A stretch of 64,000 nt of DNA, from NCBI RefSeq assembly GCF_030272615.1, contig NC_081408.1, positions 202,268,341-202,332,340 on the forward strand. Direction: 5' to 3'. Both the position numbers and the translations under genes were made by a program. This DNA comes from Cryptomeria japonica (Eukaryota > Streptophyta > Pinopsida > Cupressales > Cupressaceae). Below are positions 33,257 to 45,125 of this stretch, in pieces; positions within the stretch are counted from its first letter, which is position 1; the number at the start of each line of letters is the position of its first letter. A model generated the notes under the pieces. It was not told the DNA's origin, did no database searches, and worked only from the letters and a program-made list of their open reading frames with translations.

Positions 33257-35187
33257 CTACACAACTATAGTCTTCAGCAGGTCCTCTGCCTTTTTCACCA
33301 GCTGGTCATAGGTGGCCCCAACAGCTTTGAGATCTTCCAGGTCCTTGTTAGGTTTCTTTTCTTTCTTTTTGCCTCTGGTACAGGTTTTGGGTCCTTGAGT
33401 TTCCCGTGTACCTTCAGTGTCCAGGTCAATATCCATGATCTCCTTCTCTTCATCTAGTTTGCTGATGAGAGTGTTAGTGTTGCTAGAAGAAATCTTCAGG
33501 ATGCTTAAACTCTGTTCAGCAATGGTCTTCAGACACTCCTCAATTTTGCCGACTTTATTCGCAATATCCGAGAAAGTTTGATCATTAGCATCAGCAAGAT
33601 TTTTCCTTTCCAGCAGATCTTTCTCTATTTTCTCAAACCTGGGGTTGAAGGAGTCTCTTATGTTTTTGGCTTTAGCAATGGTATTTTTCAAGTCCTCAAT
33701 GTAATCAGCCATGGTCTTCCCTTCCCTAGTGTTGGTGGTTTCCAAAATCTGAATTCTGTTACTAGTTTTTGGTTGTTGTCCACAACTTTCTTGTAACTAG
33801 TTATAAGCCACTCCATAGTATCCATGAAACCTTGCATACCCTCTAGAGGAGGGCTAGGGGGAGGATCAACCTTACCAGGGATATCCTGCTCCTCTTTTGG
33901 GGTGTCCTGAATAGTAGTTGTGTCTTCAACCCTAAGAGCCTCGTCCATGGTCACCTTCTCCGAATTCTGTTTGGCTTCCAAGGTCCTTTACTACTTATAA
34001 ACCTCGAGCTCCTTAACATTCTCCTCCTTCCTCTTGTGCTTATTTCTTGTCTAGGTGTGAACTTTAGTCTTCTTTTTCAGTGACCCTTGAGGGTTCTCCT
34101 TCTTTGAGTCTTCAGAGACCTCCTCCTCCGAGGAAAGGCTAATCAGGGGGATTCTGGCTTTAGGTTTTTTACCCTTAGAGGAAGAAGGTCTTGTTTTAAT
34201 GTGTTTCCTCTTCTTTCCAATTTCATAATCTGAAACATCCATGCTCTCCTCAGAATCACTCGATGGGTCACTATCAGACTCCTCATCCACTGAAAAGGTA
34301 GAGTCAGACCCATCCTCCTTAGACTCTACAGAGGGCTACATGTGGGCTATTTGATTAGCCTTGAGATGGTCATAAATAAGGACCATTAAGCCTTGATGCA
34401 TGGCAGTGTCCCCCATAGGGTTATCTTTGTAGGCCTTAATGGTGGCATTCATCGAACAGAGTAGAAAATAAGGAAAATTAACCTTCTCATCATGCCTAAA
34501 ATGATTAAGCAAGAAAAAGTGATAACAATAAACCTCTATAAACCTACCATCTAATGTAATGTAGCGCATTAAAGCAAAGAGGACCTCCTGCTAGGGTTTA
34601 ACAAAAACCCTACGTGGGTAGTAAGTTTTACTTAACTTCACCAGGAGTTTTAACTCCTTCTCGGTTTCTGGATATCTGTCAATGGCCTTCTTGTTGACTC
34701 TCCTATCTCTATAGAAGTTTCATCCTTCGCTTCTAAGTCTCGTGGCTTGGGCGATAAGATCTTCATCAATTTCAACAATCTGGTCTCCCATTTTCAGCAT
34801 ACCCTTTCTCCAATTTTTGCAGAAAAAATTGGTAACCGTGCCATCCCATCCATGGAGTCTCTCGATGAATTTCAAAAAACCACCCTTCTATAGGATACTC
34901 CAGATCTCCTCCTTCTATTTCCATTCTTTGCAGCTACTTGGTTCGTATCTCCACCTGTTACCACCCATGTTTTCGTTGTTTAAAGCCAAATTTTGAAACT
35001 TGCACAACGATTTGGCCAGAAAGCTTGTCAGAATTATCAATTTTACCCAGAAATCATGGGAATTTATGAAATAAGTATTATAATAAATGAGGCTCTCATT
35101 ATTATAATAACTCAAAGTACTCCAATTAGTCCTTTTCATTAATATTCTTTCCAACAAAAATCTTCGAAGTGCTTCTATATCGGTCAT
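33257..35187 (-). pseudogene. LINE 1 ORF X (unknown protein downstream of RNase H)
   Basis: Order leftward: NNENMGGNRWRYEPSSCKEW (about 34980-34920); IVEIDEDLIAQATRLRSEG; ALMRYITLDGRFIEV-YCYHFFLLNHF (34569); an acidic serine-rich segment with a Lys-rich basic patch (DPSSDSEESMDVSD, GKKRKHIKTR; 34290-34051), like a nuclear-localised linker; a proline-rich part (GKVDPPPSPPLEG); and a long helical C-terminus (DYIEDLKNTIAKAKNIRDSF, KVGKIEECLKTIAEQ; 33745-33257) with coiled-coil character. Stops and at least one frameshift (33690-33745) break it. LINE 2 carries the homologous protein in the same place. I do not recognise a known domain. Confidence 0.55.
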
Positions 35188-35275
35188 TAAAAATGATTAG
35201 TCTGACATTATCAGGGAGTCCTTATTCTCCCATCCACATAATCATTTCATCTTTGTTAACTGCCACATTGGCAGT

Positions 35276-35640
35276 CTAGTCAGCAGAGCCATTGGCCTCA
35301 CGATAGATGTGGGATATGTAACTTTTTTTAAAAGTGTTGATAAGGTCTTTAGCGGCTTTAATGATATTGCTGATCGACCATGAGGGCTTTGAGGTCCCCT
35401 TAAGACATTTTATGATATTGTTTGAGTCCCCTTTAATCCATAAGTAGGGGCAATTCCATTTTTTAGCAAGGAGAATACCTTGGAGAGCTGCCATTGCTTC
35501 AGCTTTATGGTTTGTTTGGCTTCCAATTGGGACAATAACCATTTCCTTGCAAATTCCTTTATCATCTCTAAGAAATAGCTCGACAACCTGTAGGGCCTGA
35601 GTTACCTTTTGCAGCACCATCAAAATTAACTTTGAACCAA
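35276..35640 (-). pseudogene. LINE 1 RNase H, distal part
   Basis: It reads LRDDKGICKEMVIVPIGSQ, NHKAEAMAALQGILLAKKW, IKGDSNNIIKCLKGTSKPSW and INTFKKSYISHIYREANGSAD. These are the second (AEA) and third (GDSNNI) acidic boxes and the C-terminal REANxxAD of plant LINE/RVT_3-type RNase H. Its N-terminal part, with the first Asp box, is scrambled into the adjacent array. Another copy of the same region lies at 40694-41100. Confidence 0.75.
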
Positions 35641-38600
35641 CTGTTAGGGGGGTTTTCCATCTAGCTTCAAGTCTTTTATTTTGGTTGGGGTTACCTTTAT
35701 GGAGGGGGGTAATAAGTATGAAATTGTTCCAAAGACCAACTGTTATGGGGGTTTTATATGTACTGTATAAAATCACATTTCTCAAGATTTATGGTTAACT
35801 GCACATCGGATAATCTTTGCAAAACAATAGCTAAGTGTTTCAAATGCTCCTCTTTAGTATTACTAAAAATGAGAATATCATCTAAGCAGACTACCACTAA
35901 GATTATCCGATGAGCAGTTAACCATAAATCTTAAGAAATTTGATTTTATACAGTACATATAAAACCCCCCTAACAGTTGCTCTTTGGACCAATTTCATAC
36001 TTATTACCCCCCTCCATAAAGGTAACCCCAACTAAAGTAAAAGACTTGAAGCTAGATGGAAAACCCCCATAACGGTTGGTTCAAAGTTAATTTTGATGAG
36101 GAATACCTTGGAGAGCTACCTTTGCTTCAGCTTCATGGTTTGTTTGGCTTCTAATTGGGACAATAACCATTTCCTTGCAAATACCTTTATCATCTCTAAG
36201 AATAGCTCGACAACCTATAGGGCCCAGGTTACCTTTTACAGCACCATCAAAATTAACTTTGAACCAACCATCAGCAGTCTTCAAATTCTAGGAGAATACC
36301 TTGGAGAGCTGCCATTGCTTTAGCTTTATGGTTTCTTTGGCTTCCAATTGGGACAATAACCATTTCCTTGCAAATTCCTTTATCATCTCGGGCTTCCAAT
36401 GAATGGTATGTTTGTTGTACCTTCACAAGGATTTACGTAATTGTTCATGAAATTGAAACTTCTCAAGCTCAAGGAATGCCACTCTAATTGTTTCCTTGCT
36501 ATATCCTATGTAATTGTTTCCTTGCAATATCCTGTGTTGGTCATGTTCCAATTGTGAAAATAACCATTTCCTTGCAAATTCCTTTATCATCTCTAAGAAT
36601 AGCTTGACAACCTGTAGGGCCTGGGTTACCTTTTGCAGCACCATCATAATTAACTTTGAACCAACCGTTAGGGGGGTTTTCCATCTAGCTTCGAGTCTTT
36701 TATTTTGGTTGGGGTTGCCTTTATGGAGTGGGGTAATAAGTATGAAATTGGGACAATAACCATTTCAATTAAACATTATCAACCCCATAGTTGATCTTGA
36801 AACAAATTGTCATCTCCTTGGGACAATAATAATATTCAATTTATGGTTTCTTTGGCTTCCAATTGGGACAATAACCATTTCCTTGTAAATTCCTTTATCA
36901 TCTCGGGCTTCCAATTAATGGTTTGTTTGTTGTACCTTCACATGGATTTATGTAATTGTTCATGAAACTGAAACAAACCGTCATCTCCTTGGGACAATAA
37001 CCATTTCAATTAACCATTATCAACCCCATAGTTGATCTTGAAACAAACCGTCATCTCCTTGGGACAATAACCATTTCAATTAAACATTAAGCTTCAAATT
37101 TATGGTTTGTTTGGCTTCCAATTGGGACAATAACCATTTTCTTGAAAATTCCTTTATCATCTCGGGCTTCCAATTAATGGTTTGTTTGTTGTACCTTCAC
37201 AGGGATTTATGTAATTTGCTATTATCATCTCTAAGAATAGCTTGACAACCTATAATGAAACTGAAACATCTCGGGCTTCCAATTAATGATTCATCTCGAG
37301 CTTCCAATTAATGGTTTGTTTGTTGTACCTTCACAGGGATTTACGTAATTGTTCATGAAACTGAAACAAACCGTCATCTCCTTGGGACAATAACCATTTC
37401 AGTTAAACATTAACAACCCCATAGTTGATCTTGAAACAAACTGTCATCTCCTTAGGACAATAACCATTTCAATTAAACATTAAGCTTCAAATTTATGGTT
37501 TGTTTGGCTTCTAATTGGGACAATAACCATTTCCTTGCAAATTCCTTTATCATCTCAGGCTTCCAATTAATGGTTTGTTTGTTGTACCTTCATAGGGATT
37601 TACGTAATTTGCTATTATCATCTCTAAGAAATAGCTCAACAACCTGTAGGGCCTGGGTTGCCTTTTGTAACACCATCAAAATTAACTTTGAACCAACCGT
37701 TAGGGGGGTTTTCCATCTAGCTTCAAATTCATTGCAATATATAATCTTAGCAGTGAAAAAGGAGTAAGGTTTCCTTACAATATCCTGTGTTGGTCATGTT
37801 CCAATTGGGACAATAACCATTTCCTTGAAAATTTGTTATCATCTCTAAGAATAGCTCGACAACCTGTAGGGCCCAGGTTACCTTTTGTAGCACCATCAAA
37901 ATTAACTTTGAACCAACCTATAGGGCCCGGGTTACCTTTTGCAACACCATCAAAATTAAAGGTAACCCCAACCAAAATAAAAGACTTGAAGCTAAATGGA
38001 AAACCCCCCTAACGGTTGGTTCAAAGTTGATTTTGATGGTGCTACAAAATGTAAACTGGGCCCTACAGGTTGTCGACCTATTCTTCAAATTCCAGGAGAA
38101 TACCTTGGAGAGCTGCCATTGCTTCAGCTTTATGGTTTTTTTGGCTTCCAATTGGGACAATAACCATTTCCTTGCAAATTTCTTTATCATCTCGGGCTTC
38201 CAATTAATGGTTTGTTTGTTGTACCTTCATAGGGATTTATGTAATTGTTCATGAAATTGAAACTTCTCAAGCTCAAGGAATGCCACTCTACAAATCATGT
38301 TGCAATATCACTCTTTTCTACTACTACCAATGATCTTTGATAAAACAGTAAAAAAGGAGTAACGTTTCCTTGGAATTGGGACATACTCAAGCAAGCAAGG
38401 TTTTATGATCTTTGATAAAATAGTGAAAAAGGAGTAAGGTTTCTTTGCAATATCCTGTGTTGGTCATGTTCCAATTGGGACCATAACCATTTCCTTGCAA
38501 ATTCCTTTATCATGTCTAAGAATAGCTCAACAACCTATAGGGCCCGAGTTACCTTTTGCAGCACCATCAAAATTAACTTTGAACCAACCGTTAGGGGGGT

Positions 38601-40930
38601 TTTCCATCCAGCTTCAAAATCATTGCAATATATAATCTTAGAAGTGAAAAAGGAGTAAGGTTTCCTTGCAATATCCTGTGTTGGTCATGTTCCAATTGGG
38701 ACAATAACCATTTCCTTGCAAATTCCTTTATCATCTCTAAGAATAGCTCGATAACTTGTAGGGCCTGGGTTACCTTTTGCAGCACCATCAAAATTAACTT
38801 TGAACCAACCATTAGGGGGGTTTTCCATCTAGCTTCAAATTTATGGTTTGTTTGGCTTCCAATTGGGACAAATTCATTGCAATATATAATACAGGTTTTA
38901 TGATCTTTGATAATACATTGCAATATATAATCTTAGGGGGGTTTTCCATCTAGCTTCAAATTCATTGCAATATATAATACAGGCTTTATGATCTTTGATA
39001 AAACAGTGAAAAAGGAGTAAGGTTTCCTTGCAATATCCTGTGTTGGTCATGTTCCAATTGGGACAATAACCATTTCCTTGCAAATTCCTTTATCATCTCT
39101 AAGAATAGCTTGACAACCTATAGGGCCCGGGTTACCTTTTGCAACACCATCAAAATTAACTTTGAACCAACTGTTAGGGGGGTTTTCCATCTAGCTTAAA
39201 GTCTTTTATTTTGGTTGGGGTTACCTTTATGGAGGGGGGTAATAAGTATGAAATTGGGACAATAACCATTTCAATTAAACATTATCAACCCCATAGTTGA
39301 TCTTGAAACAAACCGTCATCTCCTTGGGACAATAATAATATTCAATTTATGGTTTGTTTGGCTTCCAATTGGGACAATAACCATTTCCTTGCAAATTCCT
39401 TTATCATCTTGGGCTTCCAATTAATGGTTTGTTTGTTGTACCTTCACAGGGATTTACGTAATTTTCTATTATCATCTCTAAGAATAGCTCGACAACCTGT
39501 AATGAAACTGAAACATCTCAGGCTTCCAATTAATGGTTTGTTTGTTGTACCTTCACAGGGATTTACGTAATTGTTCATGAAACTGAAACTTCTCAAGCTC
39601 AAGGAATGCCACTCTACAAATCATGTTGCAATATCACTCTTTTCTACTACTACCACTGATCTTTGATAAAACAGTGAAAAAGGAGTAAGGTTTCCTTGCA
39701 ATTGGGACATACTCAAGCGAGCAAGGTTTTATGATCTTTGATAAAATAGTGAAAAAGGAGTAAGGTTTCCTTGCAATATCCTGTGTTGGTTGTGTTCCAA
39801 TTGGGACAATAACCATTTCCTTGCAAATTCCTTTATCATCTCTAAGAATAGCTCGACAACCTATAGGGCCCGGGTTACCTTTTGTAGCACCATCAAAATT
39901 AACTTTGAACCAACCTTTAGGGGGGTTTTCCATCTAGATTCAAGTCTTTTATTTTGGTTGGGGTAACCTTTATGGAGGGGGGTAATAAGTATGAAATTGG
40001 AACAATAACCTTTTCAATTACATAGGTTGGCCCGGGTTCATGAAACTGAAACTTCTCAAGCTCAAGGAATGCCACTCTAATTGTTTCCTTGCTATATCTT
40101 GTGTAATTGCTTCCTTGCAATATCCTGTGTTGGTCGTGTTCCAATTGGGACAATAACCATTTCCTTGCAAATTCTTGTTCCAATTGGGACAATAACCATT
40201 TCCTTGCAAATTCGTGTTGGCTCGGGTTACCTTTTGCAGCAATATCCTATGTTGGTCGTGTTCCAATTGGGACAATAACCATTTCCTTGCAAATTCGTGT
40301 TGGCCCGGGTTATGTTTTGCAACAATATCCTATGTTGGTTACCTTTATGGAGGGGGGTAATAAGTTTTCTAAAGACCTTATCAACACTTTTAAAAAAAGT
40401 TACATATCCGACATCTACCATGAGGCCAATGGCTCTACTGACTGAGCTGCCAATGCGATAGTTAACAAAGATGAAATGATTATGTGGACGGGAGAATAAG
40501 GACTCCCTAATAATGTAACTTTTTATAAAAGTGTTGATAAGCAACCTCTTGGTTGATCAACAATATCATTAAAGCCGCTAAAGACCTTATCAACACTTTT
40601 TAAAAAAGTTACATATCCCACATCTACCGTGAGGCCTATGGCTCTGCTGACTGGGCTGCCAATGCGGCGGTTAACAAAGATGAAATGATTACATCAATGG
40701 GAGAATAAGGACTCCCTGATAATGTAACTTTTTTTAAAAGTGTTGATAAGGTCTTTAGCGGCTTTAATGATATTGTTGATCGACCATGAGGGCTTTGAGG
40801 TCCCCTTAAGACATTTTATGATATTGTTTGAGTCCCCTTCAATCAATAAGTAGGGGTAATTCCATTTTTTAGCAAGGAGATTACCTTGTAGAGCTGCCAT
40901 TGCTTCAGCTTTATGGTTTGTTTGGCTTCC
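35641..40930. repeat. Shuffled array of short direct and inverted copies of LINE RNase H sequence
   Basis: About two dozen copies of a core (GGGACAATAACCATTTCC), usually followed by GCAAATTCCTTTATCATCTC and AGAATAGCTCGACAACC, recur in variable contexts. This is the RNase H N-terminal coding region on the minus strand (KVNFDGATKGNPGP, LRDDKGICKEMV). Interleaved units include TTTTATTTTGGTTGGGGTTACC, GTTTGTTTGTTGTACCTTCA, AAACCGTCATCTCCTTGGGA and AGTGAAAAAGGAGTAAGG. Units differ in order and length, and some are inverted (35900-36090, 37960-38080, 40370-40700). It is neither a simple tandem satellite nor coding; reading frames within it are fragments. Confidence 0.8.
40554..40781. repeat. Inverted repeat within the array (about 60-base arms)
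   Basis: The left arm 40554-40613 (TGATCAACAATATCATTAAA...) is the near-perfect reverse complement of 40722-40781 (...TTTAATGATATTGTTGATC), separated by about 108 bases. A weaker related pair lies at about 40369-40402 and 40511-40541. Both arms encode the LINE RNase H C-terminal region (IIKAAKDLINTFKKSY) in opposite directions. The DNA or RNA could fold as a hairpin. Confidence 0.75.
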
Positions 40931-41332
40931 AATTGGGACAATAACCATTTCCTTGCAAATTCCTTTATCATCTCTAAGAATAGCTCAACAACCTGTAGGG
41001 CCCGGGTTACCTTTTGTAGCACCATTAAAATTAACTTTGAACCAACTGTCAGCAGTCTTCAAATTCGAGGAGCTTAAAATGTTTAATTCCAGGGGGTTGT
41101 TTGAGAAACAGGGACCCTCAATGATCCCCATATTTTCCACAATCGCCCATTGAATTTTTTTGAACACAATATCCTGATTGAGGAATACATCCATGAAGAT
41201 ATGATTGTTTCTTTCTTTCCATAGTACCCATAGGATGTGAGGAAGAGATAGCTGCCACAAAGATCTCAAAAAGGAGTTAGTCCAAAGAAAATTCCAGGAG
41301 GAAAACAATTCACTTATAGTGTTAGGAAACAC
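40694..41332 (-). pseudogene. LINE 1 RNase H, proximal copy, with upstream connector
   Basis: The part at 41332-40985 is the connector after the zinc-binding region (LPHILWVLWKERNNHIFMD, the usual WxxxWKERNxRIF-like motif of plant LINE RTs). It is followed by the RNase H start SWFKVNFNGATKGNPGPTGC. The first catalytic Asp of NFDGA is Asn here. A frame change follows, then EMVIVPIGSQ, AEAMAALQG, EGDSNNIIKCLKG and INTFKKSYI. This is the complete-order copy relative to RT, whereas the copy at 35276-35640 is continuous with ORF X. Confidence 0.75.
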
Positions 41333-42597
41333 CCAATCAATGCTAAAACTTTTAAGAAATCTTTCCTAGACTGAGGCAGAATAGGAATAGTGGATGGTGA
41401 GGTGGTCCATAGACTCTTCCTCCAGAAGACACAAAGCACATCTATTAGGGAAGGCAAAGCCTCTATCCTTTAGGTTGTCTAGGGTCAAGATCTTATTTTG
41501 AAAGATGGTCTACAAGAAAAAAATAATTTTGGTAGTAAGACCCTTAATCCAGGCTTTAGATGTAAGGATTACTAGGAGGGGTGGGGGAAAGGACACAATA
41601 CATAGAGGAAACAGTTAAATTACCTTTGGGTTCATGTTTCCAAATAAGGGAGTCTTACTCTTTATTCAACCAGATTGAGGACAAATGGATCTTGAGCTTA
41701 GAAAGGCTAGGGTGGATCCTTTCAATGTTCTGCCATTTGTTACCAGACCAGTAGTCAACAACTAAGGAGCCAAAAGTTCTAATATAAGAGGGAGCATGGA
41801 GGGCCCATTCATTGATTTCAGTCAAGGGTTTATCAAAAAGCCAAGGGTCCTCCTAGAATTTAACTTTCCTGCCATTTCCTACTTTCTAGATCACTCCTTT
41901 AGCAATGTTTTCTTTGCACTTAGAGACATGATTCCATATGTGGGATCCATTAATACTGAATTCCAAATTGATAAAAGAAGAAAGAGAGGAGGATAGAACA
42001 GAGTACTTACTTCACCAGACTTTACACCATTCAGTGTCTCAATGGAACATTTTCCAGACATGTTTGGACAAGAGAGCTTCATTTAAAATTTGAATTCTCC
42101 TCAGGCCCAAACCTCCTTTACTTTTCGATCTAAAAACCTTGTCCCAAGACACTAGAGACATTTGTTTCTTGTCCTCAACCCCAGACCATAGGAATTTTCT
42201 TTGAATTTTCTTGATTGCATCAACATACTTAACTGGAATTCTGAAAAGACTTAGGGTGTAAATCAGAATACTTTGGAGAGAAGCTTTGAGTTGTTGGAGC
42301 TTTCCAGCCTGACTTAAAAGGGGTCCTTTCCAACCAGCAAGTTTTTAATGAAATTTATCCACTAGAGAGCTCCAAAAAGGATCAGGAGGTACAATGCCCA
42401 TGGGGAGACCAAGATAGGTCGCAGGAAGATCAAAAATCCTACAATCCAGAATTCTGTTGATTCTCTATTGTCTTCTCTTAGGAGTATTGATGAAAAAAAA
42501 TTCTTTTGACCTAGTTAATAAGCTGACCTGAAGCTGAGGCAAACTTACAAAGAGTACTCTTCAAGATTTTAGCTTCAGAGATACTAGAATCCCCCAT
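41333..42597 (-). pseudogene. LINE 1 RT C-terminal domain and zinc-binding region
   Basis: Leftward from the VDD box it gives GDSSISEAKILKSTL, SGQLINQVKRIFFINTPKR, LPATYLGLPMG, KLAGWKGPLLSQAGKLQQLKAS, FLWSGVEDKKQMSLVSWDKV and GGLGLRRIQILNEALLSKHVWK. This is the standard thumb/connector series of plant L1-type RT. After about 42060 the frame decays heavily, but phrases of the zf-RVT region remain to 41340. Stops and shifts are frequent. Confidence 0.75.
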
Positions 42598-43120
42598 GAT
42601 AATGGAATCATCAACAAATTATTGGTGGGAACAAATAAGGTCAGAAGAAGAAGGTTGGAGTCCCTTAAAGGAGCCTTGTAAAACCATATTTTTCATAGAC
42701 CTTCCAAAACATTCTGCCATAATGATGAAAACCATGGGGGATATGGGATCCCCTTGCCTTAGACCTCTAGAAGCTTGGAAGGAGGGAGATGGGGAACCAC
42801 TGACAAGAACAACAAAAGAGGTAGAGGTGATAAGTTGGCTGAGGAGGTCAATGACTCTAGTGGAGAAACCAAAAGCCATAAGAACCTCCACAAGAAAAGG
42901 CCAATCAACCCTGTCATAGGCTTTGGAGAGATCAAGCTTGAGAATGAGACCCTGCTTCTTGGCTCTTACAAGAGAATGAATATTCTCATGGACACTTATA
43001 ATAGAGTCAATAATTTGCCTTCCAGGGACAAAACCATTTTGTTGGTGGTTAATCAAAACAGGAAGGACAGACGAAATTCTTGTAGTAAGAACCTTGGAGA
43101 TAAAAATAACATTTGTGATT
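42598..43120 (-). pseudogene. LINE 1 reverse transcriptase palm
   Basis: It shows NHQQNGFVPGRQIIDSI, LKLDLSKAYDRVDW (motif A with catalytic Asp), SRGLRQGDPISPMVFII (motif B) and FVDDSII (motif C, 42604-42618, where FADD is more usual). A TAA sits directly before FVDD. It corresponds to non-LTR reverse transcriptase of the plant L1 group. Homology stops near 43120, so the finger domain and endonuclease are absent. Confidence 0.85.
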
Positions 43121-43628
43121 CATATATAAAAACATCTTTTATCCTTCATAACATCTAAAGAGGAATCATATAAGAAATAAGTTATCAATTATAGAGAAAT
43201 AGGCTACATGAATTTTAAATCTATAATGTAATCACAACAAAATTACAATCAAGTATTGATCCAAATTTCTTATTTATTTATTTTTTCATGCCATGTACTA
43301 AACTATTGATGTGCATCAAGGGAACACTCCATCAAGACTTTATGTGGGACTCCTTGAGAGGGTTTAATGCCTAAAGTAAACTTGTTATTTAAACATTTGT
43401 CATCTATTTAGGCTCTATCCTTGCAAGGGAGTGTATTATATGCCATCACTATAATTGTAAACGCGGACACCAACATGAGGGTTGTCTTAGGTAGGCCCTT
43501 AAATAGCACAATCATTTTTCCCCATTTCTTTTGTGTGTAGAACTATAGATATCACTATAGGAAAATCATAGATTAATAGAGAAAAAAGTGATAAGTTTCT
43601 TTAGACTTTGAATGGACAAAAACTCTAA
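43121..43628. other. No gene seen
   Basis: This is AT-rich DNA between the LINE 1 break and the decayed ORF at 43629. I see no repeat match within the window. Confidence 0.4.
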
Positions 43629-44119
43629 GAGTATGACACTCGAATCCCCTATCTTAGTAGTTTGACTAAATTTGATGTGTAATTAAAAGCAACCAATTAT
43701 GAGATAGCATCAAAACTTGTAAATAAGATATTTAATAAATTAACAACTCACATAGACATATTTTGGCTATCCCATATGAGAAGTGACAATGTCTTCAAAG
43801 AACATAAAATACTAGAAGGAAGAATCAAGCAGAAAATACAAGAGTTGCATAGAAGAATGTCTATGAATGAATAGTCACTGAAAGATGCCAACATGTTATT
43901 ATAAAAACATTTAGATTCACATCATATTTTTGAGACAAAGACTAATGAATTTGGTGAAGCTACAAGAGTGAGTCTTCCCATGTTTTTTAATGATACAAGT
44001 GATGTAAAAGATCAAGGTGATTGGTGAGATGAATGGAAGCCCATGCTCTCTAAAGCTCTAGATGATATTAATGATGCATATTATGTGATAGAGAATAAAT
44101 TTTGTAGTGCCCCTCATTG
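43629..44119 (+). pseudogene. Unrecognised decayed ORF
   Basis: One plus-strand frame stays coherent for about 160 codons, broken by a few stops at positions where Trp or Gln is plausible. It includes DTRIPYLSSLTKFDV, NYEIASKLVNKIFNKL, GRIKQKIQELHRRMSMNE, FETKTNEFGEATRVSLPMFF, and DEWKPMLSKALDDINDAYYV, ending SAPH then TGA. The composition looks protein-like, unlike its AT-rich surroundings. I do not recognise the family. It could be part of an uncatalogued element or a host gene fragment. Confidence 0.35.
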
Positions 44120-44459
44120 ATTCATCCTTTATGATAGTTGTGATAGATATTTATGCATTTGTTTATATTGATTTTCTCTTTGATGTTAGTGGATTCATTA
44201 TGAATATCATGGTGATATTGATTCTATACTTTGGTTAATTATTGATGTTAGGATAAATATTAGCTTCGTGAATATTTATTGATTAGGAGATACGATTAAT
44301 GATTGTTTATGATGAGCTATCTTGCATTAACCTTAATTTGGTGTTTACACTAGATGAAAGTGATGTTGATGTTATTTATTGTGTCCTTGTTGTGGTGGTT
44401 TATTGTACGAGTGGGGTATGACATTACGATTCTCTTTCCACCTATGTGTCTACTCTGTG

Positions 44460-44461
<2 letters not shown>

Positions 44462-44527
<66 letters not shown>
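44462..44527 (+). repeat. (TG)33 microsatellite
   Basis: This is an uninterrupted run of 33 TG units. Its purity suggests it is young or actively maintained, unlike the decayed repeats around it. Confidence 0.98.
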
Positions 44528-44529
<2 letters not shown>

Positions 44530-44974
44530 ACAAAGACGTTTGGTGTTATGTAGGATTACAGGTACTAGGCATTGACTCAACATAGCTTCACACATCTAAG
44601 TGTGTCTCTAATCCCAAGGGCAAGTTGAAAATAGAGAATGATATAATGTCCTATAAAATTCTAGGCCTAGTCGATACCTTGTTAGTTCTAGTATTTTGTT
44701 TAAGTTGTCATGTGATGTTTATTTAATTATTATGTGGTATGGTTATAATGTGGTAATTAATTATTCAATAATGTTATAAGCTTTATTGTGTGGTTAATAA
44801 GTAATATGAGTAACTAATAAGTAATATTAGTTCGTGAGTTTATAATATATTAATACTTATTTTATGAAAATATATTATTAGAGCATTTATAATTATGCAT
44901 GAACAACTAATTATTATAGATATTATTAGTAACTGAGTTCTTTAAGTATTTATGATTATTCATTCATTTATTTA

Positions 44975-45125
44975 TCTATTTAATTGTTTAATATTTATTG
45001 TTTATTGTTTATTGTTTATTGTTTATTATTTCCTGTTTATTAGTTATCGTTTATTATTTATAGCTTATTATTATTTATTATTTATCATTTATTATTTTGT
45101 TATTTTATGAATTATTGTTTTATAG
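44975..45125 (+). repeat. TTTATTG-type simple repeat
   Basis: TTTATTG units repeat at 44993-45040 and then decay into TTTATTA and TTATTAT variants. It is a low-complexity region with no further content. Confidence 0.85.

Larger units (their letters stand above)
33105..43120 (-). mobile_element. LINE 1: 5'-truncated L1-type retrotransposon with ORF X and an internal shuffled array
   Basis: Reading leftward from 43120 it gives RT palm, RT C-terminal and zinc-binding region, RNase H, an extra ORF (ORF X, 35187-33257) and a 3' end resembling that of LINE 2. Endonuclease and ORF1 are missing, consistent with usual 5' truncation; the break falls in RT near KVLTTRISSVLPVLINHQQNGFVPGRQ. About 5 kb of rearranged repeats (35641-40930) interrupts RNase H. 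I could not identify clear target duplications. It is a non-functional copy. Confidence 0.75.

Noticed and set aside
35641-40930. CRISPR-like appearance of repeated units
   Set aside because: Units vary in length, order and orientation, spacers are themselves repeated, and the host is a plant. The core is LINE RNase H sequence.
35276-41030. Many short open frames on both strands in the shuffled region
   Set aside because: They are fragments of one RNase H sequence and its reverse complement in repeated units. None is a separate gene.
44350-44595. Open frames on both strands through the TG tract
   Set aside because: They are translations of a microsatellite (Cys-Val or Thr-His repeats) with no other protein content.
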